Assembly: GCA_020081605.1 (NCBI GenBank)
Contig: JAHREC010000013.1
Coordinates: 5,456,001 to 5,520,000, forward strand
Direction of reading: 5' to 3'
Source: Albifimbria verrucaria
Lineage: Eukaryota > Ascomycota > Sordariomycetes > Hypocreales > Stachybotryaceae
DNA length: 64,000 nucleotides
Shown: positions 11,673 through 22,077 of the stretch, in pieces
Layout of the letters: every line of letters begins with the position of its first letter
Position numbering within the stretch: the stretch's first letter is position 1
Translations under genes and position numbers: made by a program
The notes under the pieces: generated by a model
The model's input: only the letters and a program-made list of their open reading frames with translations
What the model was told of the DNA's origin: nothing
Database searches by the model: none

Positions 11673-12095
11673 TTACGGCGACTGCGCATCTCCAGGGCCG
11701 CCGCCACTGCCATCACCCCAGTCAATCTCCTGCTGCAAAACTATGCTGTACACGCTGGCCTTGAGCAGCGTAAACGCTAAGCTGGTCTTGCGCTCGAGGT
11801 CGCGCAGTCCGTCGAGGATTTCGGTCGAGGGTTCGACGCAAGGTCTTCAAGTATCATAGCGAGCTGCCTCGAAGGAAATCAGGTCAGCAGAAGATCACAA
11901 AAGCGATTTGAATACAAAGCCGGCAGTGTTGCGCAGAATTAAGTGCAAAGCGTTGGAACGACAGCGGGGAGGGACCGTCGCCTTGTGCCAATTTACCTTC
12001 TTCATGTTGTCCGCCAGCCGCTCATACTCATCGAGGACCTCCTGCTCCAGGGTGTGAGCTCCGGGGCGACAGCAGGCTAGAGGACCTTGATCCAT
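11673..12095 (-). CDS. DAD3: DASH complex subunit Dad3
   Basis: Subunit of the DASH/Dam1 complex, which couples kinetochores to spindle microtubules in fungi. Exon 1 is 12095-11997, exon 2 is 11863-11673, and the intron between has donor GTAAAT, branch CTGAC and acceptor GGCAG. The core matches Dad3: LEQEVLDEYERLADNMKK across exon 1, then PSTEILDGLRDLERKTSLAF and LLKASVYSIVLQQEID. One C seems missing near 11832 (TCGAACCCTCG); with it the total is 291 nt, 96 residues, typical for the family. The first 15 or so residues (MDQGPLACCRPG...) look unlike relatives and may hide another indel. The gene is easily missed because both exons are short. Confidence 0.85.
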
Positions 12096-12488
12096 GGCGA
12101 ACGCGGGCCTTTAGCCAGAGATGCTCTTGCGGTTGAGGTGCAGTTGAAGCCCAGTAACGCGCCTCGCGTGGTGGGGCAGAAGAGACAAAGCTGGGTTCAG
12201 TTACAGTGTATCCGCGGCCCTATTGCAGAGTACATGGCAAGTGTGCATACCACCGTTTGTGACGCTAGGTATATTTTGTTAACGAAACATTTATTAGCAC
12301 TAAACACCACTTATACATGTCATATTCCGTCTTTCAAAAGTCATGGTCGAAAACAATATTAACATTCCATTCCATATCATATCCATCATCAATGAGCAAT
12401 CTTTGCGCCAGTCCGGTAAAACTACATACAGTCGAAGCCTGTTCCAATCCACACATCATCATAAACGCTTGCGAACTCGGTGTCTACA
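12096..12488. other. spacer between DAD3 start and the giant coiled-coil gene end
   Basis: It holds the DAD3 promoter and the 3' UTR of the coiled-coil gene, both on the minus strand. No gene is seen. Confidence 0.4.
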
Positions 12489-15400
12489 TCACCGTCCATA
12501 CACCACGACTTCATTTCCTTCCACTTCCACCTCGCTTGGAGGCGGCCCGGCGTCTGTCCCCAGCGAGCTGCGCGTGCCTACTGCACTCTCCGTCCATTCA
12601 CTTCCCGTATAGTCGTCATCGTCATAGTAGTCGCTGTACCCTTCTGATTCCGTGTACTGTCCTGTGCTGCCAGATATGACTGTTGTGCCGATACTCTCGC
12701 GCCGGAGAGTTCCTGTATCACTCTGGCCATCATCCTCCCCTTCCACTGCTGTCGAGACGTTGGAGTCGGTTTCCACCGCGGTTGTCACGTTGGATCCTTC
12801 GTCGCCTGGGAACGGCGCAGTATCGTGATCCTCCGGAGCCGGGGTCTCAGGTTCGTCGACTTCTTCGACAGTCTCACTCATCCGCATGTTCTCTTTGTCC
12901 TCGACCCCGAAGCCCTTGACGACATCGCCTCCCCAGCTACGCTTGCGCAATCCCTTGGCTTGGCCGTTGGGTGTCCGCACGCTTTGGCTTCTCTTGACAC
13001 CGCCAGTAGCTGCATTGTTGTTGATTTGGCTTAACGATACGATACGTCTGCCTGTCTGCATCGGTGCTGCCAGATTACGCTTTGCCGAGAGAGCTATATT
13101 GACAGCTGGCTGGAGCGATCGTGCCGCTTGAGGCTCGCCGGTCATGGAAGGCTTCTTGACGCGCTTTCGGCTCATGGCATCCGCGGACTTCATCGACTTA
13201 GACATGAGAAGGACTCGAGAGTGATCCATAACGCCCTCCAGAATTCGGCGCTCAAGCGCTTCAGCTCGTGATTCCATGTCGCAAAGCTCCTCCTTGCGCA
13301 GGTGAAGCGCCGTCTGAAGTGAAGAAACATCGCCAGTCAATCTTGTCTTTTGTCGGATCAGGCTTTCCTGTTCGGTTCTTAGGTTTATGACACTGCTGCG
13401 AAGACGCTCTTCTTCGTCCCTAAGGCTTCGAACAGCTGCTTCGACATGATCCCGTTCCGCAAGCTTCCGCTCCAGTGCAATGATTGTGTCTTGGAGCGTC
13501 TTCTCACGGTCTTCGTGATCATCAGCGATGCGTTGGGTTTGAACGGACAAAAATGATGAGATCTCAGCTGCTGTAGCGACAACGGACTTGTGAACCTTGT
13601 CCAATGTCTCAAGCTGCGAGAGAGCCTGTTCTTGAGCGTTGCCTTGGTCTACCAACTTGTCAAGCTTCTCATGCACCGAGGCGTCATCGTACTTTGCCTC
13701 GATCAGTGTGTCAAGTCTCTCACGAACTTCCGAATCGTCGTACTTCTGTATCGCGAGAAGGTCCAGTCGCTCCTTGACGTCGGAATCATCGTACTTCTGC
13801 TCCAAGAGCAGAGTCAACTTTTCGCGAACCTCGGAGTCATCATACTTTTGCTCAACCAACTGATTCAGTTTCTCGCGGACCTCGGAATCATCGTACTTTT
13901 GCTCAATCAACTGACTCAGCTTCTCGCGCACCTCAGAATCATCATATTTCTGCTCAACCAGCTGGTTGAGTTTCTCACGCACTTCGGAGTCGTCATACTT
14001 GAGAGAGACCAATTGATTCAGTTTCTCTTGGACTTCAGAATCATCGTACTTGAGCTCCACCAGCTTATCCAAACGCTCGCGGATCTCGCTATCATCATAT
14101 TTCTGATCTGCGATATACTTCAACTGTTCGCGGACCTCGGAGTCGTCATACTTCTCTGGCGCGGGAAGGAGTGGCTGCTCAATGGGCTTGGCTTCTATGA
14201 TCTTGTCCTGGATGTCCGTCACAGAGTTCTTGGAGTGTTCGAAATGCTCACCAACCAGAAGCAGGACATCCTTTAAGGCTTCAAGTATCTTGGGTTGGAA
14301 ATCTTTCATATCGCCTTGCATTCCTTCAACCATGGACAGTGCTTGCTGGATCTGATCCCGAGTCTGTTGATGCTCCGTCTTGTGATCTGCGTGGTTCTCA
14401 TCCGTACGAGTGACAAGGTCCTCGACCCTGGAGAAGACGGTCTTGGACGCTTCTTCCATCTTCTCCAAGGAGTCAGTGACGGTCGAGCCCAGAGTATCGA
14501 TGAGTAGTTTGAGCTCATCAGCAACCGCCTTTGTGCCAACGACTGCAGCCTCCGTCTCAATATCACGAGCCTCGCCAGCCTTGTTCTTTTCATCAAGGAG
14601 GGTCTGGAACTCATCATACTTCGCGATGAGCTCACTAATCTTGTCCTCAATCTTGGTACCCAGAGAGTCGGTCGCCAGCTGAAGCTTCTCGTCCGACTCA
14701 AGCTTAGCTCCTGCCACGATGGCCTTTGAATCTTCAAATTCTGCCTTCATCGTGTCGAACATTTCCTTCAGGTCTTGTTGGATATTCTCATTCTTGTCAA
14801 TCTTCTCGCCCATGGTCTCGAGAAGCTTTCCGACTGACTCGACTCCGGTAGTGCCCTCCTCGAGCTTTCCTTTTACAGCCTCCTGGAACTCTTCGAGGAA
14901 CGTTTTGACTTCGGAGACACGCTCGCCCACGCCGACGATTTCTGCTTGACGTTCATCCAGGGCCTTGATGGAAGCCTCAGCGTTGGCATCGTTCTTTTCT
15001 TGGGCTTCTCTGAAGGCGGCCTCCAAGAGCGTCAGGTCGTCTTTGCTTGGCAGGTTGGAGAAATGTGTGCTGGTCAGAGCATCAAGTGCCGTCTTAATCT
15101 CTAAGACAACAGTTTCAACCGCCTCAACATCGGTCTTGGTGACATTCTCAGGGTTTTCGGGGTTTTGCTGGTTTGCTCCTTGATTTCGTCAAGGCCAAGA
15201 GACAGCTGAGCGATGAGAGACTCGATTGAAGACAGGTCTTCTTTGCGAGAGATTGTGTCTAATTGTCCAGTGACGGTCCCCATTGACTCTTTGGTCTCTA
15301 GGAGAAGAGTCTCAATGGTGTCAACATGCTCCTTGCGAACTGCTTGGTCTCCATCGATGAGGTCATCCAAACGAGACTTCGTGTTACGCAAGATGGTCTC

Positions 15401-18400
15401 AATGGCTTGAACGTCTTCTCGTGATGCTGCGTCTGTACTCGCAGGCTCGGCGTCAGCGGCTGCTGCCTTTGGCACACTTGTGCTGATTTCCTCGACTCCT
15501 TGCTGAACGTTGCGAACCATTTCCTCAAGGCGAACCAAGTCATCCTTCTGAACAGTTTCGGCTTCTGGCTCCATGGCTTCGACCTTGATACGCAGTTGGG
15601 TGATCAGAACTTCCAAGTTCTTGATATCATCGTGCTTGAGCATATCGGCTGGGATGATAGCCTGGTCCATATCTGAGTTGTTGACCGCCGCAACAGCCCT
15701 ATCGTTATTGTCACGTAGCTCTCCAATATCCGATCTGACTGAATCAAGGCCTGACTTGATAGCCTCAAGGATCTCGTCATTTACAGCTGGTGCAACAGCA
15801 GCCATCGCTTTCTCGTTGCTTGAGTCACGCAGCGCCTCAATATCCGACTTGACGGAGTCCAAGCCTGATTTAAGCGCGTCCAGGAGCTCATCATTGGTCG
15901 ATGGTACGACAGCTGCCATTGTCCTCTCGTTGGTTGACTCACGCAGTGCCTCGATATCCGACTTCACAGAATCTAAACCTGATCTCAGGGCATCCAGAAG
16001 CTCTTCATTGGATGATGGTGCAACAGCTGCCATGGCTCTGTCACTGCTCGAGTCCCGAAGAGCTTCAATGTCAGACTTGACAGAATCTAGACCTGCCTTG
16101 AGGGCCTCGAGAAGCTCATCGTTCACGGTTGGTCCAACAGTGGCCATTGCTCGGTCATTGCTGGAATCACGAAGTGCCTCGATATCTGATTTGACAGAGT
16201 CAAGGCCTGATTTGAGGGCCTGCAGGAGTTCATCATTGGCTGCTGGCGCAACCGCTGCAACAACCCTTTCACCAGTCTCTTCGCGCAAGGCTTCGATATC
16301 GGATCTGACTGAGTCGAGACCAGCCCTGAGAGCATCAAGGATCTCGTCATTTGGTGTTGGGGCCGCCGGTGCAATGGTAGCCAGAGCCCTGTCACCAGAA
16401 CTGTCTCGTAGAGCCTCGATGTCAGACTTGACCGAGTCCAGTCCCTCTTTGAGAGCATCAAGGATTTCGTCATTTGCTGTCAAATCAACAGGCTTGTGGC
16501 CTATCCTGTCGATTCCGGCTCGTAGGTCGTTCAATCCGTCATTGAGAGCATCGAGAATTTCGCCGGTCTCAGTGCGCGGTCGCAGAATCTCTTGTCGAAG
16601 GCTGTTGAGGCCGCTGTGCAGGGCCTCGAGGACCTCCTTGTTATTTGAGTTTGTAGAAGGCGTTGCCGGTACCATAGATGAGTGGACAACATCTCGGAGC
16701 CCATCCAGTTCAGTCTGGAGCTGCTCGCGTGAGCTATTAGAGGAATGGGAAATGAGCGATCCAATGTCCTCTTTGAATTCTTCGAAGCTCTTCCACAAGC
16801 TCTCCATAAATTCCTGGGTGCCTGCTACACCAGCGGCACGGTCCACATAGCCCTCGATAGCTATGCGAAGGTTCTCAAGCCCATCCTTGGTAGCATCAAG
16901 GACCTGCTCAGTGTCCCTGCCATTGGCTGCCACGTTCTCCTTGGCTTCTTCTGAAACAGCCTTGAACTCAAGCTTAATGTATTCCATGAGGTCTTGCAAT
17001 CGTGAGACGATTTCACCGTTGCTCGAATGGGCAATAAGATCCTCTGTTCTTGGCAGGTCCAATTCGCTCAGGCCCTCTCTAACAGCATGAACCATGTCTG
17101 ACCGTGTGAGGTCTGTACCAACTGCAGATGCAGCCACTGGAAACTCGAACTCTTCGAGGCAATCACGAACTGCCTCAATGATCTCGTCTCTTGACATGGA
17201 TGCAGGGGTCTCGACTCGTGGAGGGACGAAATGCTTGAAGCCCTCTATGACTGCTTTGAAGACTTCTTCGCGGGTCGCACCAGCTGGCCTCGTGTCGCGT
17301 GGCGCATACTCGCGTAGGCCTTCCTTGAGACATTCAAGGACCTCGTCCCTCTCCAGACCAAGTTGTTGAACTTCGATCTCGGGCTTATAATTCTCCCAGG
17401 CCTCCCTGACAGCTTCGATAACATCATCCCTGCTTAAGTCAGGCATGTTGCCATGAGACGCCTCGTTATCTCTAAGCGCCGCCCGCATGGCGTTGTAGAT
17501 CTCTTGGTAATCCACGGCTGTCTTCTGGGACGATGCTGAGGCAGCGGACTGGCGTCGATGTTCTCGCAACACGTGGTTGAGTTGGTCCTTCATCTGTTCA
17601 AGACCCTCATCGATGATTCGGGAAACCTCGTCTTTGCTGGCAGACTCTGGTTCTTCGATGGCCTTTTGACCGACCTGCTCCAGCCTCTTGCCGATTTCAC
17701 GGCCCATGCCAAGAACCTCGCCTCGGAGCTCACGAACCAGCGCCTTGACTTCAGCTGTTAAGCCTCCGCCCTGGGCGACGCTGTCCTTTACTGACTTGAT
17801 GATCTTCATCAGGTCTTCGTTGACAAGTTCTGAGCCCCTGCCAGTGGGAGCGGATGATCTACGAGCATCCACTGCACCACTTCTGGCCCCTCCCAGCTCC
17901 AACTCCATTGCGTGGGAGTCTCGGTCGAAGCTAAGGTTTCGGTTTCGGTCACTGTTTCCGCCAGGGCCACCCAGCACGATGGCATTATCGGCCTGTGTTC
18001 GGACATAGTGAGCAAGCTCATCAACCTTTGTTGCCGTAGCCATGCCAGAAAGCTTCTCCGATAGCTCGTTGAGACGTATCAATAGCGACTGCTGGCCCTC
18101 TTTCGTCCCCATGTCTCGAATGATGCTCTCAAGGAGCGAAGTGGATGCAGCAGCATCTTCTGTAGGCGCAGGGGGTGGCACCAAAAGACTTGAGGTCGAT
18201 TGATTCAGAAAAACTCTTGGGTGATGGTATACGTGGTAGCTGGATTTGGCGGGTTGCGGAAGGAGATGTGTTGTGTGGTTTGTTGTCGAGATACAAGCCC
18301 GAGTAAGACTCTCGGGAGTTGATGCGGGCAGTCTGTTCATTGAAATTGCCAACAAGATCTCTAAGACTCTTGCGGATGTCCTCGTCTCTGGTCTTTGTAG

Positions 18401-19406
18401 CTTCCTTCAAACTAAGAAGGTCGGTAGCATTGTCACGACTTCGCCGACTCAAAGCATTCATCTCTTTTTGCAGAGACGTGGCAATGTTGGTCAGACTGAG
18501 GATCTGGGCGGACAGATTGTCGAGAGGTGGCGGTTGCTTCACCAGTGCCGTGGCTCCATTCGTGATGTTAGCCAAAGGAGCCTCCGGTTCCTTTGCCTGG
18601 GACTGAGAGGGCATGTTTTGGAGGGCAAGCATGGTGGATGATTGGGGAGGTGTGTTTTCTCCCAGGATGCTTTGAGGAGGAGGCCGGCGAACCGCCGTTG
18701 GCCGGACTATTGGGGTCAAGCTGGGCCCCGGTACAGGGCTGGAGCTGGCAGAGTCTCGATCGAAGGACCGCATATCAGATATGCTGTCTCTTGACCGTAT
18801 GTCGGAGATGCTGTCCCTCGACCGAATGTCGGAGATGCTGTCTCTAGACCGAATGTCGGATATGCTGTCTCTTGAGCGCATTGATGTAGGTGTTGAAGGG
18901 CGGTGTTGCTTCTCTGGTGATTTGGGCGGTGACGGGGTGGGGCTCTGGGAGCCTTCGATCATCAAGCTCAGATCCCTCACTGAGCCAGGTTGCATCGATT
19001 GCATACGACGGTGGGAGCCTGCCTTTAGTAGTGATCGCTCCGGTGACGAGTCGGCCATGCGCTTTGCGAGAGACGGTACCAGAGCGACGCTTTCTCGTGC
19101 GCGCTCGCTGAGCGCCGCATGGGCGGACTGAATTGCACTAGACGTGCCGGCACGCGAAGTGAAGCTTGGTGACTGCGGGTTGAGTGGTAGAGGAGGAGGC
19201 GCTCGGTCAGGGTCTGAACTATCCCACCTGTTTACTGTCAGTATCTGCCCGAGGCGATGAACACGCCAAGATATCGCGGCCGGTCAGGACGTACATGGGG
19301 ACGAGCGCTCTGCTTCCCTGGTCCGAGGACGCAGAATGTTGATGTCTCAAGTGTCGATCCCTTCTCGAGAAGGGTCCCGGTCGGGATGGGGCACGTTGGT
19401 GAGCAT
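12489..19406 (-). CDS. giant coiled-coil protein with three tandem repeat families
   Basis: About 2283 residues are inferred. Exon 1 is 19406-19295; intron 19294-19228 has donor GTACGT and acceptor AACAG; exon 2 is 19227-12489. Three breaks are mended by single bases: near 19360 (GGG run), near 18190 (TTTT run) and near 15165 (CCCC/AAAA runs); the total is then whole codons. The N-terminus is Ser/Pro-rich with RSRDSISDI repeats (about 150-190). A long helical region follows, with seven 38-residue repeats (about 955-1223) and ten 17-residue KYDDSEV repeats (about 1729-1899). Then comes a classic heptad coiled coil, and the C-terminus is acidic (DDDDYTGSEW). No enzyme domain or membrane segment is seen. 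It looks like a scaffold or tether; fungal databases often label such proteins as chromosome-segregation-ATPase-like or M-protein-repeat. The start at 19406 is inferred; MADSS at 19058 is the minimum start. Confidence 0.85.
13644..14153 (-). repeat. ten tandem 51-bp units (17-residue KYDDSEV repeats)
   Basis: Ten exact-length units with consensus KYDDSEVREKLNQLVEQ are coded without gaps. The central copies are nearly identical, while the first and last copies diverge (KYDDSEVREQLKYIADQ; KYDDASVHEKLDKLVDQ). The spacing of Leu/Val/Ile suggests amphipathic helices, each opened by a KYDD cap. Confidence 0.95.
15672..16478 (-). repeat. seven tandem 114-bp units (38-residue repeats)
   Basis: Each unit holds NDE(I/L)L(D/E)AL(K/R)xGLDSV(K/R)SDIEALR followed by a variable DSSNDRAMAAVAP linker. 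Two more degenerate copies precede the array (KEVLEALHSGLNSLRQEI; EILDALNDGLNDLRAGI). The core is a helix and the linker is Ala/Pro-rich. Copies differ at silent positions, so the array is old enough to have diverged at DNA level while the protein stayed similar. Confidence 0.93.
18772..18883 (-). repeat. 27-bp tandem units coding RSRDSISDI
   Basis: Four consecutive units code RSRDSISD(I/M), preceded by MRSRD-type sequence and followed by the related RSFDRDSASS. The RSRDS core resembles a basophilic-kinase site, so the array could be a phosphorylation platform; that is inference. Confidence 0.85.
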
Positions 19407-20128
19407 CGGAGTGGAATGAAGTGTGGTCGGGAAGAAATGCGGAGGCGGCGCTGCCACGCCCTGGTTGTGAAGAAGCGTCCAAGACAGCGAGTAATGGATG
19501 GGTATTGTAATTCAGGATGTAGAAATCAACTTGTCCAGCTTTCGCCTTACGCCAGACAGGTTTTCCCAAGCAAGATCGAGTTTGTTTAATAAAGCAAAGA
19601 CTGGTAACGTCGACGCTGCAATAGAACGAATCCTCTATGACAGCGGGTAGATTGCATGGGGTGTGGGTTTATTTTGTGTTTCGATAACGACGGCGGCCGT
19701 TGCTGGGCAACCGCGGTTGGGCCACAACTGTGCGCTGGCACCACCCAGCCTCGTCACCCAAATCACATCTACCGCCCAGGCTAACAGGGACACCCACAGC
19801 AATGTCTTGGTGCTTGATGCTTGTTTTCATGCAACGTGGACCAGTGGTAATAATAAACCAATTTACATGGCAATGACAGCCTTGGAAAATCAAGGTTAGG
19901 CGTTGATTTTTTTATTTTTATAATTACTAGGTAATGTATATGACATAATAATACACGAGGTGAGTGCAGTGCTGTTCATACATCAATAGAACAAGATCCA
20001 AACCAGATCTATATGCTGCATAAAAATCGCTTGCATTTCTCTATCCCTCTTTGTGTGAATGGTCTCTTGTATCGTCTATTGTATCAGTGCTCCCCAACTC
20101 GTAACTCCGTGGTGATTCCTTGCTTCGA
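19407..20128. other. spacer between the coiled-coil gene start and the carrier gene end
   Basis: It holds the promoter of the giant coiled-coil gene and the 3' UTR of the carrier gene. AT-rich near 19905-19960. No gene is seen. Confidence 0.4.
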
Positions 20129-21433
20129 TTATTTGCGGAACATGGTGTCGAAGGCAGGGATGAGAGTCTGGGCCAGCCAGAAGGAGAAAACCAGCTTGGG
20201 TCCGGTCATCAACAGCTAAAGAAATAAGTGTTAGCATTTGAAGAGAACCTGGTTCGAGAGATCAATGGACAAGGCCGGGTTTACCTTGGGAGTCAGGCCC
20301 TTGAAGAAGCTGCCGAAGCCCTCATTACGGGCCATGTTGGACAGAATGCGGAAGCCACTCTCGGGGTTGTCGAAGTTCCTGTTCTGGATTCGGGTCTTGA
20401 TGACGTCGAGAGGAGCGGAAACGATCAGAGAAGCAGAGGCACCGGCAATGGAAGCAATGAAGTTCTGGAACCAAGAGGCCTTGTTGTAGTCCTGGAGGTG
20501 GAAGAGGTACTCCTTAGCGAAGGCAGAACCACCGAAGAGCTGTCCGAGGCATGTTAGTAAGAGCTGCTAGATGATATCCAACGTATCCATGATTTCTTAC
20601 AGCGAAAGAGCCAGGGGCGTTTCTGGCAGCAGTCCAGCCCCAACCACGGTACAGGCCAAAGCCCTCATCAGCGACAATCTTGAAGACACCACGGCCCCTG
20701 AAAGCCTCGGGGTTTGTCTGGCGCTTGATCTTGAGGACATCCAGAGGCAGCAGAACGATCTCACCAATACCGATCAGACTAGAGAACGTCAGTCAACAGC
20801 CACAGGGGTCGCATCGGGGAGGCGGGTATCCGTCTTACCTGCCAGCGGTGGAGTGCATGATGGCCTTGCCAGTCTTCTTTCCGAACGCCGACTCGAAGTC
20901 CTTGCCGTAGTGCTGGGCGAGGTAATCGCGGGCGACGGGCTGACCGCCATACTTGTAGATTCTCTGGAGGACCTTGTAGCCAGCGGCATGGCCCAGACCG
21001 GGGAACAAGGAGATGAACTTTCGAGAGAGAGGGGCGCTGGCCTTGTCCTTGAAGATGACCTGGTTCAATTGGGATGTGCTGGTGACCTGCGTTGACAATT
21101 AGCTCAGTCGTTGTGACGGGCGGGTGCCCGACAGGATAGGATACTCACTCGGCTCTGGTTGCTCATCAATCGCTTGGCAATGGTGTCCACCTTGATTGAA
21201 GAGTCAGCATGGTGAAGCCATCGTAATACTCGGCGCTTCGGGGACGAACAGGGTGGAAGATGGCCAGCTCGGCAATACCAGCGGATCCTATTCACAATTG
21301 AGTCAGCGGAAGCTGTCGCGGAGCGGAAAGCGAAGTGCGCAGAATTGGGCGCGGGCGCGAGAGAGAGAGAGAGAGACGTACCTGATCCCAGGAGTCTAGC
21401 GACGTTGGACTCCTTCTCGCGTCCTGCAACCAT
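20129..21433 (-). CDS. GGC1: mitochondrial GTP/GDP carrier
   Basis: Inner-membrane carrier of the SLC25 family that exchanges GTP and GDP and in yeast affects mitochondrial iron balance. Seven exons: 21433-21382, 21287-21250, 21190-21149, 21086-20839, 20778-20601, 20539-20285, 20215-20129; they sum to exactly 300 codons (299 residues) with no frame break. Three carrier repeats are visible with signatures HPVDTIAKRL, LPLDVLKIKRQ and APLDVIKTRIQ, all fitting PxDxxKxR-type motifs. The C-terminus LIPAFDTMFRK and the AGREKESNVARLLGS N-terminus fit fungal Ggc1. Exons 1-3 are very short. CCAAT boxes lie upstream (21624-21637). The intron after exon 1 begins close to a GA repeat. Confidence 0.92.
21359..21376. 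repeat. (GA)9 microsatellite in GGC1 intron 1
   Basis: Nine GA units sit just inside the 5' part of the first intron of the carrier gene (read as TC on the coding strand). Confidence 0.8.
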
Positions 21434-21523
21434 GGCTGGGGAGACATTTTGACGGGTGACGGGTGAAATGTTGCTGTGGTGGGCAGGTTGATTTGCTACT
21501 CGCAACTTTTTTTTCTCACGCTC

Positions 21524-21549
21524 GATCAGATCAGACCAGACCAGACCAG
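21524..21549. repeat. short ATCAG/ACCAG tandem repeat
   Basis: Five pentamer units (two GATCA-like and three GACCA-like) lie about 90 bases upstream of the GGC1 start, probably in its 5' leader. Confidence 0.7.
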
Positions 21550-21623
21550 CTCCTAGCTAACGTTAAGTGGTACCGATTTCGGGGCGCGCACCCACGCGAC
21601 AACCATGTTCCTATCTAAGTTAA

Positions 21624-21637
21624 CCAATCCAGCCAAT
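21624..21637. promoter_or_regulatory. paired CCAAT boxes upstream of GGC1
   Basis: Two CCAAT pentamers (21624-21628 and 21633-21637) lie about 190-205 bases before the GGC1 start codon. CCAAT is bound by the Hap2/3/5 complex, which with HapX controls mitochondrial and iron genes in filamentous fungi. Functional assignment is inference from motif and gene. Confidence 0.35.
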
Positions 21638-22077
21638 AGGAGCCCATCCCAGGACCCCATTCCAGGGCCCCCAGTCTCAATTCTCAACTCAACGTCTTGG
21701 TTGGCACTTGCTGAGTTACGGCCCCACACAGCCCGTCCACTTGGACCAGATGCTTGGACACTGACACACGACAGCACACTCACTCCTCACTACTCACTAC
21801 TCAATAACCTACATTGCCTGAGTCGTATAGCAGATCACGGACGAACCTGACGTCGCGAATCGTCCAATCCTGTGTCAATACATAACGTCACAGTACAACT
21901 TTGTCATTTTAATTCGATTCACGGAACACGTCTTGCAAAAACATGCATGCATTTTACCTCAGTGTCTCTGCCATTCTGATGCTCCGAACATACAAAACCT
22001 ATGTACAATCCGTCGTAGCAATAGAGCAAGCAGTCCTAATCGGGCACCCGTAGCTTTTCGTCTTGGAATCCCCTGTC

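Larger units (their letters stand above)
21434..22077. other. promoter of GGC1 and 3' flank of RPC82
   Basis: No gene is seen. It contains a short ATCAG/ACCAG tandem stretch (21524-21549) and two CCAAT pentamers. Confidence 0.4.

Noticed and set aside
13590..14276. 228-codon plus-strand open frame with leucine-rich repeats
   Set aside because: It is the complement of the KYDDSEV array; its repeats are simply the reverse reading of the 51-bp units.
15573..16850. 425-codon open frame on the plus strand
   Set aside because: It lies antisense to the 38-residue repeat array and mirrors its period; the composition (Ser/Arg-rich) is that of a reverse-strand shadow.
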